36,523 nt of DNA, taken from Bradyrhizobium cajani (GTDB taxonomy: Bacteria; Pseudomonadota; Alphaproteobacteria; Rhizobiales; Xanthobacteraceae). Under the pieces are notes generated by a model. It made no database searches and had not been told where the DNA came from. It was given only the letters and a program-made list of their open reading frames with translations. Location: the NCBI RefSeq assembly GCF_009759665.1, contig NZ_WQNE01000055.1, positions 1 to 36,523 on the forward strand, written 5' to 3'. Position 1 is the first letter of the stretch. Each line of letters begins with the position of its first letter. Positions 7,669 to 15,420 of this stretch are shown here, piece after piece. The position numbers and the translations under genes were made by a program.

Positions 7669-8154
7669 ATGTTCTTCGAACCTGAATTCTGGGTCGCCGT
7701 CGCCTTCGTGATCCTGATGGTCGTGTTCGGCTATCTCGGGGTCTTCAAGACCGCGATGACCTCGCTCGATCATCGCGCCGCCCGCATCAAGGCCGAGCTC
7801 GACGACGCGGAGCGCCTCAAGCAGGAGGCCGCCAAGGTGCTCGCCGACTACAAGGCGCGCAGTGCCACGGCCGAGCGCGAGGCCGCCGACATCATCGCCA
7901 ACGCCAAGGCCGAAGCCGAGCGCATCGCAGCCGACGCCAAGGCGAAGATGGAGGACTTCGTCGCCCGCCGGACCAAGACCGCGGAGAGCAAGATCGCGCT
8001 CGCCGAGGCCCAGGCGCTGGCCGATGTCCGCGCCGCCGCCGCGGAAGCCGCCGTCCAGGCCGCCTCGACGATCCTGTCGCAGTCGGTCAAGGGCCAGGTC
8101 GCCGACGATCTGCTCGCCAAGGGCATCAGCGAGGTTCGGCAGAAGCTGAACTGA
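7669..8154 (+). CDS. atpF: F0F1 ATP synthase subunit b
   Basis: A 161-residue peripheral-stalk subunit. It has an N-terminal membrane span (about 6-26, FWVAVAFVILMVVFGYLGVF) and a long right-handed coiled coil rich in Ala, Lys and Glu (about 35-130) that links F0 to the delta subunit of F1. It starts 5 bases after atpF2, so translation is probably coupled. It is the last gene of the operon and is followed at once by a strong terminator. Confidence 0.94.
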   Translation: MFFEPEFWVAVAFVILMVVFGYLGVFKTAMTSLDHRAARIKAELDDAERLKQEAAKVLADYKARSATAEREAADIIANAKAEAERIAADAKAKMEDFVARRTKTAESKIALAEAQALADVRAAAAEAAVQAASTILSQSVKGQVADDLLAKGISEVRQKLN

Positions 8155-8179
8155 GGGATTTGTCCTCACCAATCAAAAA

Positions 8180-8208
8180 GCCGGCGCGATCAGCGCCGGC
8201 TTTTTTGT
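8180..8208. terminator. Bidirectional terminator between atpF and the 8335-8985 gene
   Basis: The stem GCCGGCGC (8180-8187) / GCGCCGGC (8193-8200) has loop gatca, with ttttttgttt after it and aaaaa before it. It can therefore end both the plus-strand atp operon and the convergent minus-strand gene. Confidence 0.9.
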
Positions 8209-8229
8209 TTGGGCAGGTTGCTTCCTCAT

Positions 8230-8315
8230 CGTCATGGCCGGGCTTGTCCCGGCCATCCACGCCTTGCCACGCGGCACGAAGAACGTGGATGCCCGGGACA
8301 AGCCCGGGCATGACG
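8230..8315. repeat. Dispersed intergenic palindrome
   Basis: The outer arms cgtcatggccgggcttgtcc and its near-complement ggacaagcccgggcatgacg flank an inner pair (ccatccacg / cgtggatg). It is a widespread Bradyrhizobium intergenic element, placed here between the atp terminator and a convergent gene. Confidence 0.85.
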
Positions 8316-8334
8316 GTCCCTTGCGAAACTTCAC

Positions 8335-8985
8335 CTACTTCTTCTTCCGCGCCTTCGGCTCGGGCGAGAGCGCCTGCGGGTCGAAGCCGACGTAGAAGAT
8401 GTAGGAATCGGCGGTCGCGGCCGAGGGCACCGGATAGGTCAGGTCCTCGGCGACGAAGGTGAAGGGCACGCTGCCGCCTTCCGACATCTCGACCGTGGTC
8501 CGGTAGGCCTTGGAGGCGATCACCTTCTCGCCAATGCCGCCCTGCACCACGGCGACACGCAGGGGCACCTCGACGGTGGCTGGCGCCCCGGCGGGTCCGG
8601 CAATGACGCGACCCTGGATGCCGATCCGGGTCGTGATGCCCGCACCGCCGCGGGCGCATTCGCGCGCCATCTTGGTGATCGTGGCCTGGAACCGGATGTC
8701 ACTGCCGACCGCCGGCTTGCCGGAGGCACCGACCGCATAGGTGGAGGCGCCGGAGCGCACGGTGACCTGCGGGCAATCGATCTCGTCATCGGTCGGCTGG
8801 CCCGGCGCGGGCGCCGGCTTGGGCTCGGCCGGCTCGTCGGACTTGCCGCCGAACAGGCTCTTGAAGCGGTCGGTCAGCGACTGGGCCGCCACCGGCGAGA
8901 CGGAGGCGAGCGCAACCGACAACGCCAGCGCGATCCCCGTCCCCCGCCGCAACACATTCCGCGATGACCGAAGCTCCTGCACCAT
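8335..8985 (-). CDS. Secreted hypothetical protein
   Basis: A 216-residue protein of no family I recognise. A signal peptide (about 1-35, hydrophobic GIALALSVALASVSPVAAQS) leads to a proline/lysine-rich linker (about 50-65). A beta-rich domain with two cysteines (C71, C110), likely disulfide-bonded in the periplasm, follows, then a lysine-rich tail (KARKKK). The alternating hydrophobic strands (VEVPLRVAVVQGG, SVPFTFVAEDLTYPV) suggest an immunoglobulin-like or beta-sandwich fold, but this is inference. It is the last minus-strand gene of the thrC-side group, 133 bases after the GNAT gene. It may be a lipoprotein-independent envelope protein. Function is unknown. Confidence 0.8.
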   Translation of the reverse strand: MVQELRSSRNVLRRGTGIALALSVALASVSPVAAQSLTDRFKSLFGGKSDEPAEPKPAPAPGQPTDDEIDCPQVTVRSGASTYAVGASGKPAVGSDIRFQATITKMARECARGGAGITTRIGIQGRVIAGPAGAPATVEVPLRVAVVQGGIGEKVIASKAYRTTVEMSEGGSVPFTFVAEDLTYPVPSAATADSYIFYVGFDPQALSPEPKARKKK

Positions 8986-9118
8986 CGACGCCTAGACTCC
9001 ATGACAATTGTCCGGCCGATCGCCGGCAGGCCCTGCCGCGTTATATCGTCAAAATCGGCGAACCCAAGGCAGCAGATGAGGCCGCCCAATGAGACTTTGG
9101 CCAAAGGCATGCCACGGC

Positions 9119-9706
9119 TCAGCCGCGGAAATCCTCGTGCAGGAGGCCAAATAGCAGGTGGTCCTGCCAGACCCCGTTGATGCAGAGGTAGCGGCGCGCC
9201 AGCCCCTCGCGGGAGAAGCCGCACTTCTCCAGCACCCGGATCGACGGCGCATTGGTCGGGATGCAGGCGGCCTCGACCCGGTGCAAATTGAGCTCGCCGA
9301 ACAGCGTCGGCAGCAGCACCCGCAGCGCCGCCGTCATGTAGCCGCGATGGGCATAGGGCTGTCCGACCCAGTAGCCGATGGTGCCGGCCTGCACGATGCC
9401 GCGCCGGACATTGGCGAGGGTGATACCGCCGACCATGGCGCTGTCGAGCTCGCGGAAGATCAGGAAGGGATAGGAGCGGTCCGCGGCGATGTCCTCGGAA
9501 TAGCGGCGCAGGCGGCGGCGGAAGCCGGACCGGGTGAGATCGTCGGAGGGCCAGATCGGCTCCCAGGGCGTGAGGTAATCGCGGCTGGACTCGCGCAGGT
9601 GCGCCCACTGCAAGAAGTCCGACATCTGCGGTGCGCGCAGCAACAGCCCGTTGCCGCGCGGGGCGAGAGCGGCGGGTCCACTGGATGGCAGGCGAAACAG
9701 GGCCAT
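9119..9706 (-). CDS. GNAT N-acetyltransferase, RimJ/RimL-like
   Basis: A 195-residue cytoplasmic acetyltransferase of the GNAT superfamily. Family features are the N-terminal substrate segment with LRAPQMSDFLQWAHLRESSRDYLTPWEP, the acetyl-CoA binding strand-loop (IGYWVGQPYAHRGYMTAAL, about 128-146) and the C-terminal ALRV...VLEKCGFSREG segment. RimJ/RimL relatives acetylate protein or ribosomal-protein N-termini, but the substrate cannot be read here. It lies 36 bases after the M16 peptidase stop and is likely co-transcribed with thrC and that peptidase. Confidence 0.9.
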   Translation of the reverse strand: MALFRLPSSGPAALAPRGNGLLLRAPQMSDFLQWAHLRESSRDYLTPWEPIWPSDDLTRSGFRRRLRRYSEDIAADRSYPFLIFRELDSAMVGGITLANVRRGIVQAGTIGYWVGQPYAHRGYMTAALRVLLPTLFGELNLHRVEAACIPTNAPSIRVLEKCGFSREGLARRYLCINGVWQDHLLFGLLHEDFRG

Positions 9707-9742
9707 GGTGATGCTTCCCGGGGCGGCGCCCCTGCGCGGCTC

Positions 9743-11032
9743 CTAGTGCAGCCGTGCCTTGGCGCGCGCCCGCGTCAATCCTTCCGCAAAAGACACCGCC
9801 GTGTCCAGACCCCTGCCGCTGCCCAATGCGACAACCGCAGGGCGGCTGCGCGCAAGCAGCGCACGCGCGGCATCCCTGGTCGATTCGACGCTGACGGCGT
9901 CGATCCGGGCCACCAGCTCCTGCACCGTCTGCGGCCGGCCATAGGCCAGCACATGCCGGGCAAGCTGCTCGGCTCGCGACGAGCAGCTCTCCAGTGCCAT
10001 CAACAGGCCGGCCTTCATCTGTGCCTTGGCGCGCGCGATCTCGGCCTCGGCCAGCGTCTCCACCGACTCGTTCATGATGTCGACCACGACCTCCATCATC
10101 TCCGGCGCGTCGGCCGGATCGGTGCCGGTGTAGAGGCCGAAGAAGCCGGTGTCGGTATAGGGCGCGTGGAAGCTGTAGATCGAGTAGCACAGGCCGCGCT
10201 TCTCGCGCACCTCCTGGAACAGCCGCGACGACATTCCGCCGCCGAGGATGTTGGTGAAGACCTGGAGCGAGAACAGAGACGGGTCGGTCTGCGGCACGCC
10301 TTCCAGCGCCAGCGTCAGATGCGCCTGCTCGAGCTCGCGGTGGACCACCTTGGCGCCGCCCTGGCCGAACTGGGCGGATTGCGGCTTCGGGCCCGGCGTC
10401 GCCTCGAAGCCCGCAAAGCGCTCCTCGACCTCGGCGACCACCTGCTTGTGGTCGACGGCGCCAGCGGCGGCCACCACCATGTCGGGCCCGCGATAATGCG
10501 TCGACAGATAGCCGCGCAGCATGTCGCGGTTGAAGCCGCGCAGCGTCTTGGCGGTGCCGAGCAGCGAGCGGCCCATCGGCTGGTCGGGATAGCAGAGCTC
10601 GTTGAGATGCTCGAACACGACGTCGTCGGGCGTGTCCTGCGCCGCACCGATCTCCTGCACGATGACGTTCTTCTCCCGCTCCAGCTCGTCCGGCTCGAAG
10701 GCGGGATTGGCGAGGATGTCGGCGAGCACGTCGAGTGCGAGCGGCACGTCGGCCTTCAGCACCCGCGCGTAGTAGGACGTGGTCTCGGTCGAGGTGCCGG
10801 CATTGAGGTCGCCGCCGACCGCCTCGATCTCCTCGACGATCTCGCGCGAGGAGCGCGTCGTCGTGCCCTTGAACGCCATGTGTTCAAGCAGATGCGAGAT
10901 GCCGTGCTCGTTGGGCTTCTCGTCGCGCCCGCCGACGCCGGCCCAGACGCCGAGTGCGGCGGTCTCCAGATGGGGCATCCTGTCGGTGACGATGGTCAGG
11001 CCGGAGGCAAGCTTGGAAATCTCGACGCTCAT
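9743..11032 (-). CDS. M16-family zinc peptidase (processing-peptidase-like)
   Basis: A 429-residue M16 (pitrilysin/mitochondrial processing peptidase beta) protein. The inverted zinc motif HxxEH is present as HLLEH (H47, E50, H51), and the region near residue 120-130 (ELEREKNVIVQEIGAAQD) supplies the third, acidic ligand. The second, inactive-like half ends with the usual dimer-interface repeats. The length fits single-chain bacterial M16B members. It is predicted to be cytoplasmic or periplasm-facing; no clear signal peptide is seen. Its start overlaps the thrC stop as ATGA (11029-11032), so the two are translationally coupled. Substrate is unknown. Confidence 0.93.
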   Translation of the reverse strand: MSVEISKLASGLTIVTDRMPHLETAALGVWAGVGGRDEKPNEHGISHLLEHMAFKGTTTRSSREIVEEIEAVGGDLNAGTSTETTSYYARVLKADVPLALDVLADILANPAFEPDELEREKNVIVQEIGAAQDTPDDVVFEHLNELCYPDQPMGRSLLGTAKTLRGFNRDMLRGYLSTHYRGPDMVVAAAGAVDHKQVVAEVEERFAGFEATPGPKPQSAQFGQGGAKVVHRELEQAHLTLALEGVPQTDPSLFSLQVFTNILGGGMSSRLFQEVREKRGLCYSIYSFHAPYTDTGFFGLYTGTDPADAPEMMEVVVDIMNESVETLAEAEIARAKAQMKAGLLMALESCSSRAEQLARHVLAYGRPQTVQELVARIDAVSVESTRDAARALLARSRPAVVALGSGRGLDTAVSFAEGLTRARAKARLH

Positions 11033-12447
11033 CCGGCAACTCCCTGTTTTGCGGCGCGGCTGACCGACAGCACGAACCGCTCGACCTCGGCCTGATCGTT
11101 CTTCATCACCTTCATGTGTTCGGATTTGGTCATGAGCCCGTCGAGCCAGGCGGGCAGCTGCGGTCGCTGGCCACAGGCAGCCTCGACCGCATCAGGGAAT
11201 TTGGCGGGATGGGCGGTGGAGAGCACGATGTTGGGCACCGTGGTGTCGGTGGTGTCGCGGTCGGCGACTGCGAGCGCCACCGCCGTATGGGGATCGACCA
11301 GCTCGCCCGCCTCGCGCCAGGCGGCGCGGATCGCGGCCGCGGTCTCGGTCTCGTCGGCGCGGCCGGCGTCGAACTCCTCGCGGATCGCGGCCAGCGTCGC
11401 ATCGGGCAGCACGAAGCGTCCCGACTGCTTCAGCGAATCCATCAGCCGGCGCACGCCGGCCGCATCGCGCCGGCCGGCCTCGAACAGCAGCCGCTCGAAA
11501 TTCGAGGAGATCTGGATGTCCATCGACGGCGACGCCGTGGCGTGCACCTCGCGCACCTCGTAGATGCCGGTCTTGAGCGTGCGGGCCAGGATGTCGTTGA
11601 CGTTGGCGGCGATGCGCAGGGTGCGCACCGGCAGCCCCATGCGCTTGGCGACGTAGCCGGCGAAAATATCGCCGAAATTGCCCGTCGGCACGATGAAGTC
11701 CACCGCGCGCGCCGGCGCGCCGACGGCAACGGCCGACGTGAAGTAGTAGACCACCTGGGCGACGATGCGCGCCCAATTGATCGAGTTGACGCCCGACAGC
11801 GACGTCGCATCGCGGAAGCGATGGTTGTTGAACATCCCCTTCACGAGCGCCTGGCAGTCGTCGAATGTGCCTTCGATGGCGAGCGCATGGACGTTGGCAG
11901 CGCCCGTCGTCGTCATCATCCGCTGCTGGACCTCGGAGATGCGCTTGTGCGGGAACAGCACGATCAGATCGACATTCTCGAGGCCCGCGAACGCTTCGAC
12001 CGCGGCGCCGCCGGTGTCGCCCGAGGTCGCAACCACGATGGTGGTGCGTTGGCCGCGCTTGGCGAGCACGTGGTCCATCAGCCGCGAGATCAGCTGCATC
12101 GCCACGTCCTTGAAGGCGAGCGTCGGGCCGTGGAACAGCTCCAGCACGAACTGGTGCGGCGACATCTGGCGCAGCGGCACCACCGCGGGATGGCGGAAGG
12201 TGGCATAGGCCTCGTTGGCCATGCGGCCGAGCTCGGCGTCCGAAATCTCCCCGCCGGCGAAGGGGCGGATCACATCGACCGCGACCTCCCAATAGGGGCG
12301 ACCGAAGAAGCCGGCGATGGCCTCGGTCGAGAGCTGCGGCCAGGTGGCCGGTACATACAGGCCGCCGTCGCGGGCGAGCCCGGTCAGCATCACGTCACAG
12401 AAGCCGAGTTCGGGGGCCTCGCCCCGGGTCGAGATATAACGAGTCAA
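11029..12447 (-). CDS. thrC: Threonine synthase
   Basis: A 472-residue PLP enzyme that converts O-phosphohomoserine to threonine in the cytoplasm. The N-terminus MTRYISTRGEAPELGF and the PLP-lysine motif HGPTLAFKDVAMQ (K113) are typical, as is the glycine-rich phosphate loop SGDTGGAAVEAF. I place the start at the TTG at 12445-12447 because GGAGGG (12452-12457) precedes it by four bases and it gives the conserved N-terminus. Another in-frame TTG at 12457-12459 would overlap that SD. It is the first gene of a minus-strand group with the M16 peptidase and GNAT genes. The gap upstream (12448-12633) shows nothing recognisable apart from an AT-rich patch (about 12490-12520) that may hold the promoter. 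Confidence 0.94.
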   Translation of the reverse strand: MTRYISTRGEAPELGFCDVMLTGLARDGGLYVPATWPQLSTEAIAGFFGRPYWEVAVDVIRPFAGGEISDAELGRMANEAYATFRHPAVVPLRQMSPHQFVLELFHGPTLAFKDVAMQLISRLMDHVLAKRGQRTTIVVATSGDTGGAAVEAFAGLENVDLIVLFPHKRISEVQQRMMTTTGAANVHALAIEGTFDDCQALVKGMFNNHRFRDATSLSGVNSINWARIVAQVVYYFTSAVAVGAPARAVDFIVPTGNFGDIFAGYVAKRMGLPVRTLRIAANVNDILARTLKTGIYEVREVHATASPSMDIQISSNFERLLFEAGRRDAAGVRRLMDSLKQSGRFVLPDATLAAIREEFDAGRADETETAAAIRAAWREAGELVDPHTAVALAVADRDTTDTTVPNIVLSTAHPAKFPDAVEAACGQRPQLPAWLDGLMTKSEHMKVMKNDQAEVERFVLSVSRAAKQGVAG

Positions 12448-12633
12448 ACTGCCCTCCAAAGGCCGACCGAGCCTGAGCTTGATCGTTAAGCCTTTGATTT
12501 TACGAAATTACTTGTTAACAGCCAGAGGCTCTGGGCCACCTTAAAGTGTTTTGCGGCATCGGGAAACCGCTTCCATCCCGCACCTGCGCGATGAGATTGG
12601 GATCAATCGCCATCGCGCTTTAGGTTATTGTTT

Positions 12634-12682
12634 GAGCATGATCTTTTCGGAAAACCGCTTCACACTTTTCCGGATCATGCTC
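12634..12682. repeat. Dispersed 'gagcatgatc' palindrome
   Basis: GAGCATGATCTTTTCGGAAAA and its near-complement TTTTCCGGATCATGCTC are joined by a short spacer. This is one of the most common intergenic repeats of Bradyrhizobium and relatives. It lies next to the candidate sRNA terminator. Confidence 0.85.
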
Positions 12683-12692
12683 CAGCCCAATG

Positions 12693-12720
12693 AAAAAGGG
12701 CTGCGGCATTGCCGCAGCCC
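12693..12720 (-). terminator. Intrinsic terminator on the minus strand
   Basis: A perfect 10-bp stem (gggctgcggc 12698-12707 / gccgcagccc 12711-12720) with loop att is followed, on the minus strand, by five U (12693-12697). No protein gene on that strand ends nearby; the closest, the response regulator, ends at 13093. It therefore most simply ends an RNA gene. Confidence 0.8.
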
Positions 12721-12829
12721 TCTCTTGGAAGGTCTGTCGTTGTGTGCAGACCGGTTTGCCTCATCGGGGTCGCCGACCCGCTAAAACTGTTCACCCAAGC
12801 TTTCGACGCCCGTCATCTGATCGTCAAGA
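12693..12829 (-). ncRNA. Candidate small RNA, about 130-140 nt
   Basis: Read 5' to 3' on the minus strand, this stretch holds three hairpins in order: GGGTC-GGC-GACCC (12779-12767), GGTCTG with a 10-base loop and CAGACC (12752-12731), and the terminator (12720-12698 plus U-run). The linker between the last two contains an unpaired CCTTCC that could pair with Shine-Dalgarno sequences. An EcfG-like promoter sits just upstream (12835-12859). No convincing protein frame covers it. The 5' end is an estimate, placed a few bases after the -10 element. It has no name that I can assign. The remaining upstream part (12860-13092) shows no gene. Confidence 0.5.
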
Positions 12830-12834
12830 GCGAA

Positions 12835-12859
12835 AACGGCAGGTGGCGAAAAATGTTCC
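12835..12859 (-). promoter_or_regulatory. Sigma-EcfG-type promoter
   Basis: On the minus strand GGAAC (12859-12855), 16 bases, then CGTT (12838-12835) match the general-stress sigma factor EcfG/SigT consensus of alphaproteobacteria (GGAAC-N16/17-CGTT). It points toward the hairpin-rich stretch that ends in the terminator at 12693-12720. Confidence 0.5.
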
Positions 12860-13092
12860 TGTTTTTCCCGGCGCGAATGAGGTTTTCACTCGTGCGCCAA
12901 AGCAACGGCTCGCGCCATGTTGCCGCTTCTTCCCGAAAACCTTGCCTGCTCAGGGAACGAATGCCGCGACGATCCATTGGGTCGGCGGATGGTGCCGGCC
13001 ATCGTCCACGCATTGCCCGGCCGATGGCGACGCCGATCCGTCGGCCGAACCGCTGCATCCCGGAAGCAGCCGGTTCGGTCGCTAGCGGGACG

Positions 13093-13737
13093 TCAGTTCA
13101 TCCCGATTTCCACCGCGATCCTGATCAGATCGGAATGGTTCTTGGCCCCTAACTTCTGCTTGAGCAGCGACGTGGTGTTGGCGACCGTCTTGTAGGAGAT
13201 GCCGAGCGCCTCGGCGACCTCGACGATCTTGTCGCCGCGTCCGAGCAGCCGGAGAATCTCGAGTTCCCGCGGCGTCATCTGCGAGGCCGGATTGGCCTTG
13301 ATCGCAGCGCCGGAGAAGGTCACGGCCTCCGCGAGCTGCGGCGAGATGAAATTGTCGCCCGCCACCACCTTGCGCACCGCCTTGAGCAGGATCCGGGGAT
13401 CGTCGCCCTTGGAGACATAGCCCTGCGCCCCCAGCTCGACCGCCCGCACCACGAAGGCTGGATCGTCGTTCATGCTGAACATGATGATCTTAGCGGCGGG
13501 ATCGTCCTTGCGGATCCGCCGCATCAGCTCGAAGCCGGAAACGTCAGGCAGGCTGATGTCGATCACGGTGACGTCGGGCCGCCTGCTGACATAGGCGCGA
13601 TGCCCGGATTTGGCGTCGGTCGCCTCGTCGATGCGGATCGAATGGTCGGACGCGAAAAGGGTGCGGCAACCTGACAGGACGACGGGATGATCGTCGACGA
13701 TCAGGATCCTGGTCGCCGGCTTGGCGGTATCTTGCAT
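13093..13737 (-). CDS. LuxR/NarL-family response regulator, partner of the 13824 kinase
   Basis: A 214-residue response regulator. The receiver has acidic residues D15-D16, phospho-acceptor D60 (VIDISLPD) and K110 (YVSK). The LuxR helix-turn-helix occupies about 148-205 (MTPRELEILRLLGRG, VEVAEALGISYKTVANTTSLLK). The start at 13737 is chosen because GAGGG lies six bases upstream and the product then begins MQDTAKPATRILIVDDHP; an upstream in-frame start at 13764 would add nine residues. The gene is divergent from a UhpB/NarX-type kinase, 86 bases apart, the usual layout of a cognate pair. Its targets may include the neighbouring iron-uptake genes, but that is inference. Confidence 0.93.
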   Translation of the reverse strand: MQDTAKPATRILIVDDHPVVLSGCRTLFASDHSIRIDEATDAKSGHRAYVSRRPDVTVIDISLPDVSGFELMRRIRKDDPAAKIIMFSMNDDPAFVVRAVELGAQGYVSKGDDPRILLKAVRKVVAGDNFISPQLAEAVTFSGAAIKANPASQMTPRELEILRLLGRGDKIVEVAEALGISYKTVANTTSLLKQKLGAKNHSDLIRIAVEIGMN

Positions 13738-13823
13738 CGCATACCCTCTTGTTCTTCGACTCATAGACCGGCGGGAACAAATGGAAAGAGAGAAATTCGC
13801 CGGGACGCGTTAGAATTGACCTA

Positions 13824-15155
13824 ATGTGGCAACGTCTCTCCTTCACGACGCAATTGTTTCTTCCGCTCGGCGCGAGCCTCCTCGCTGCGCTGATCATGGG
13901 CGGCGTGCTGCTCCATACCTTCTCAGGAGGCCAGCTGGCGGAGGAGAACGAGCCTGGTCGACGTTCGACCCGGGTCATCGCCGCCGCGCTCAACAACACC
14001 CTGCATACCTCGGACAATCCGCGGCAGACGCTCGACGCCTTTGTCCATTCGTTGGACACCTCATCTGATATCCAATTCCGTTCCGCCGAAGCAGGTCCCG
14101 CGCCCTCCGCGAAGGACGATCTGCGCAAGCCGCATGGCGTGCCGCAATGGTTCATCGACCTGCTCACCATCCCCGACCTGGACGCGGCATCCCCCGTGAT
14201 GATCGACGGCAAGCGCGTCGGCGATCTCATCTTCCTGCCCGATATGTCGGCCGACCTGTTCGAGAAATGGATCGGCTTCCTCGCGCTCACCAGCCTGATC
14301 GCCGTGCTGATGGTTCTCACCGGCACCATCGCCTTTGTCCTGGCGAGATCGGCGCTGCGCCCCCTGCAACATCTCGGCGAAGGACTGACGCGGATACGGC
14401 GCGGCGACTACATTACGCCGATTCCGGTCTGCGGACCGCCGGAAATCCGGCAAAGCTGCGAGGAGGCCAATGCGCTGGCTGCGACGCTGGCGCAATTGAG
14501 CGAGGACAATCGCGACCTGCTGCATCGCCTGGTGTCGCTCCAGGACGACGAGCGGCGCGATCTCGCCCGCGAACTGCACGACGAACTCGGTCCGTTGCTG
14601 TTCAGCATCCGCGCCGGCACGATCGCGCTGATCGAGACCTCGCCACCGGCAGGAAATCTCGGCAATTCGGCGCAGCAGGTGCTGCAATCGGTCGAGGCGC
14701 TCCAGCAGACCAACCGTCGCATCCTCGACCGGCTGCGGCCGCTCTACATCGAGGAATTGGGCCTCGAGACCAGCGTGCAGACGCTGCTTGTGAACTTTCG
14801 CAAGCAGGCGCCGCATATCGGCCTGACGGCCACGATCGATCCTGGTCTCAACGCGATCGACGGACCGCTCGCCCGGACCGTCTATCGGGTGATCCAGGAG
14901 GCGCTGACCAATGTGCTGCGCCATGCCAGGGCCAGCAATGCCCATGTGCAGGCGGCCGTCACCGGTGAGACGCTCGTCGTCGAGATCTCCGACGACGGCG
15001 ACGGCTTTCCCGAGGGCAACGCCTTCGGCCGGGGCCTCACCGGCATGCACGAACGCGTGCGCGCGCTCAGCGGATCGCTGTCACTGCTGCGCGCGGACGA
15101 ACGAACCTATGTGCGCTGCCGCCTGCCGGCCGGAGCATCTATGTCGCCGGCGTGA
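13824..15155 (+). CDS. Sensor histidine kinase, HisKA_3 type
   Basis: A 443-residue membrane sensor kinase. TM1 (about 10-30) and TM2 (about 150-174) bracket a periplasmic sensing domain of about 120 residues. A HAMP linker (about 175-230) precedes the HisKA_3 dimerisation domain with the phospho-accepting H252 (RELHDELGPLL), then the HATPase domain with the N-box (QEALTNVLRHARA) and G-boxes (ISDDGDGFPE, GRGLTGMHERV). This is the NarX/UhpB/DegS class that pairs with LuxR-type regulators, here the divergent gene at 13093-13737. The ATG at 13824 has no visible SD, so it may be leaderless or start differently. The signal sensed is unknown. Its 3' end overlaps the DUF3325 gene tail-to-tail by 17 bases. 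Confidence 0.93.
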   Translation: MWQRLSFTTQLFLPLGASLLAALIMGGVLLHTFSGGQLAEENEPGRRSTRVIAAALNNTLHTSDNPRQTLDAFVHSLDTSSDIQFRSAEAGPAPSAKDDLRKPHGVPQWFIDLLTIPDLDAASPVMIDGKRVGDLIFLPDMSADLFEKWIGFLALTSLIAVLMVLTGTIAFVLARSALRPLQHLGEGLTRIRRGDYITPIPVCGPPEIRQSCEEANALAATLAQLSEDNRDLLHRLVSLQDDERRDLARELHDELGPLLFSIRAGTIALIETSPPAGNLGNSAQQVLQSVEALQQTNRRILDRLRPLYIEELGLETSVQTLLVNFRKQAPHIGLTATIDPGLNAIDGPLARTVYRVIQEALTNVLRHARASNAHVQAAVTGETLVVEISDDGDGFPEGNAFGRGLTGMHERVRALSGSLSLLRADERTYVRCRLPAGASMSPA

Positions 15156-15420
15156 TCCTCGGCAGCCAAGCCAGTATCAGTGCAACGGCCATCGCACTGA
15201 TGCTCAGGAGACAAGCCCAGACGAGCGCGCCGAACGAGGGTCCCTCGGACTGCACCAGGATCGCGAGGGACGCCAGGAGCAGGACCGCACCGGCCCATCG
15301 CATCGCGATCCCGGTCGATTTGGAAAGATGGCCATGGCGCACGATACGGCCGAACTGCTTGGGCTGGCTGCCCGCGAGCAGCGACCATCCGGCGAATAAA
15401 AGCGCCATCGCGATCATCAT
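15139..15420 (-). CDS. DUF3325 family membrane protein
   Basis: A 93-residue inner-membrane protein with three predicted spans (about 2-18, 42-58 and 63-87) and a short cytoplasmic loop (QPKQFGRIVRHGHLSKSTG). The size and pattern fit DUF3325, small proteins found after PepSY membrane proteins in TonB-receptor loci. The start ATG overlaps the PepSY stop as ATGA (15417-15420), so translation is coupled. The frame is also open upstream on the same strand, but that part is the shadow of the PepSY gene. It is the last gene of the receptor-DUF3649-PepSY-DUF3325 set. Function is unknown. Confidence 0.8.
   Translation of the reverse strand: MMIAMALLFAGWSLLAGSQPKQFGRIVRHGHLSKSTGIAMRWAGAVLLLASLAILVQSEGPSFGALVWACLLSISAMAVALILAWLPRITPAT

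Noticed and set aside
9158..11095. A 645-codon plus-strand frame opposite the M16 and GNAT genes
   Set aside because: It is the shadow of the M16 peptidase and the GNAT gene, whose active-site motifs are clear.
12813..13058. An 81-codon minus-strand frame in the thrC-regulator gap
   Set aside because: It has no domain, no SD and an Arg-rich shadow-like composition, and its end overlaps the EcfG-like promoter of the candidate sRNA.
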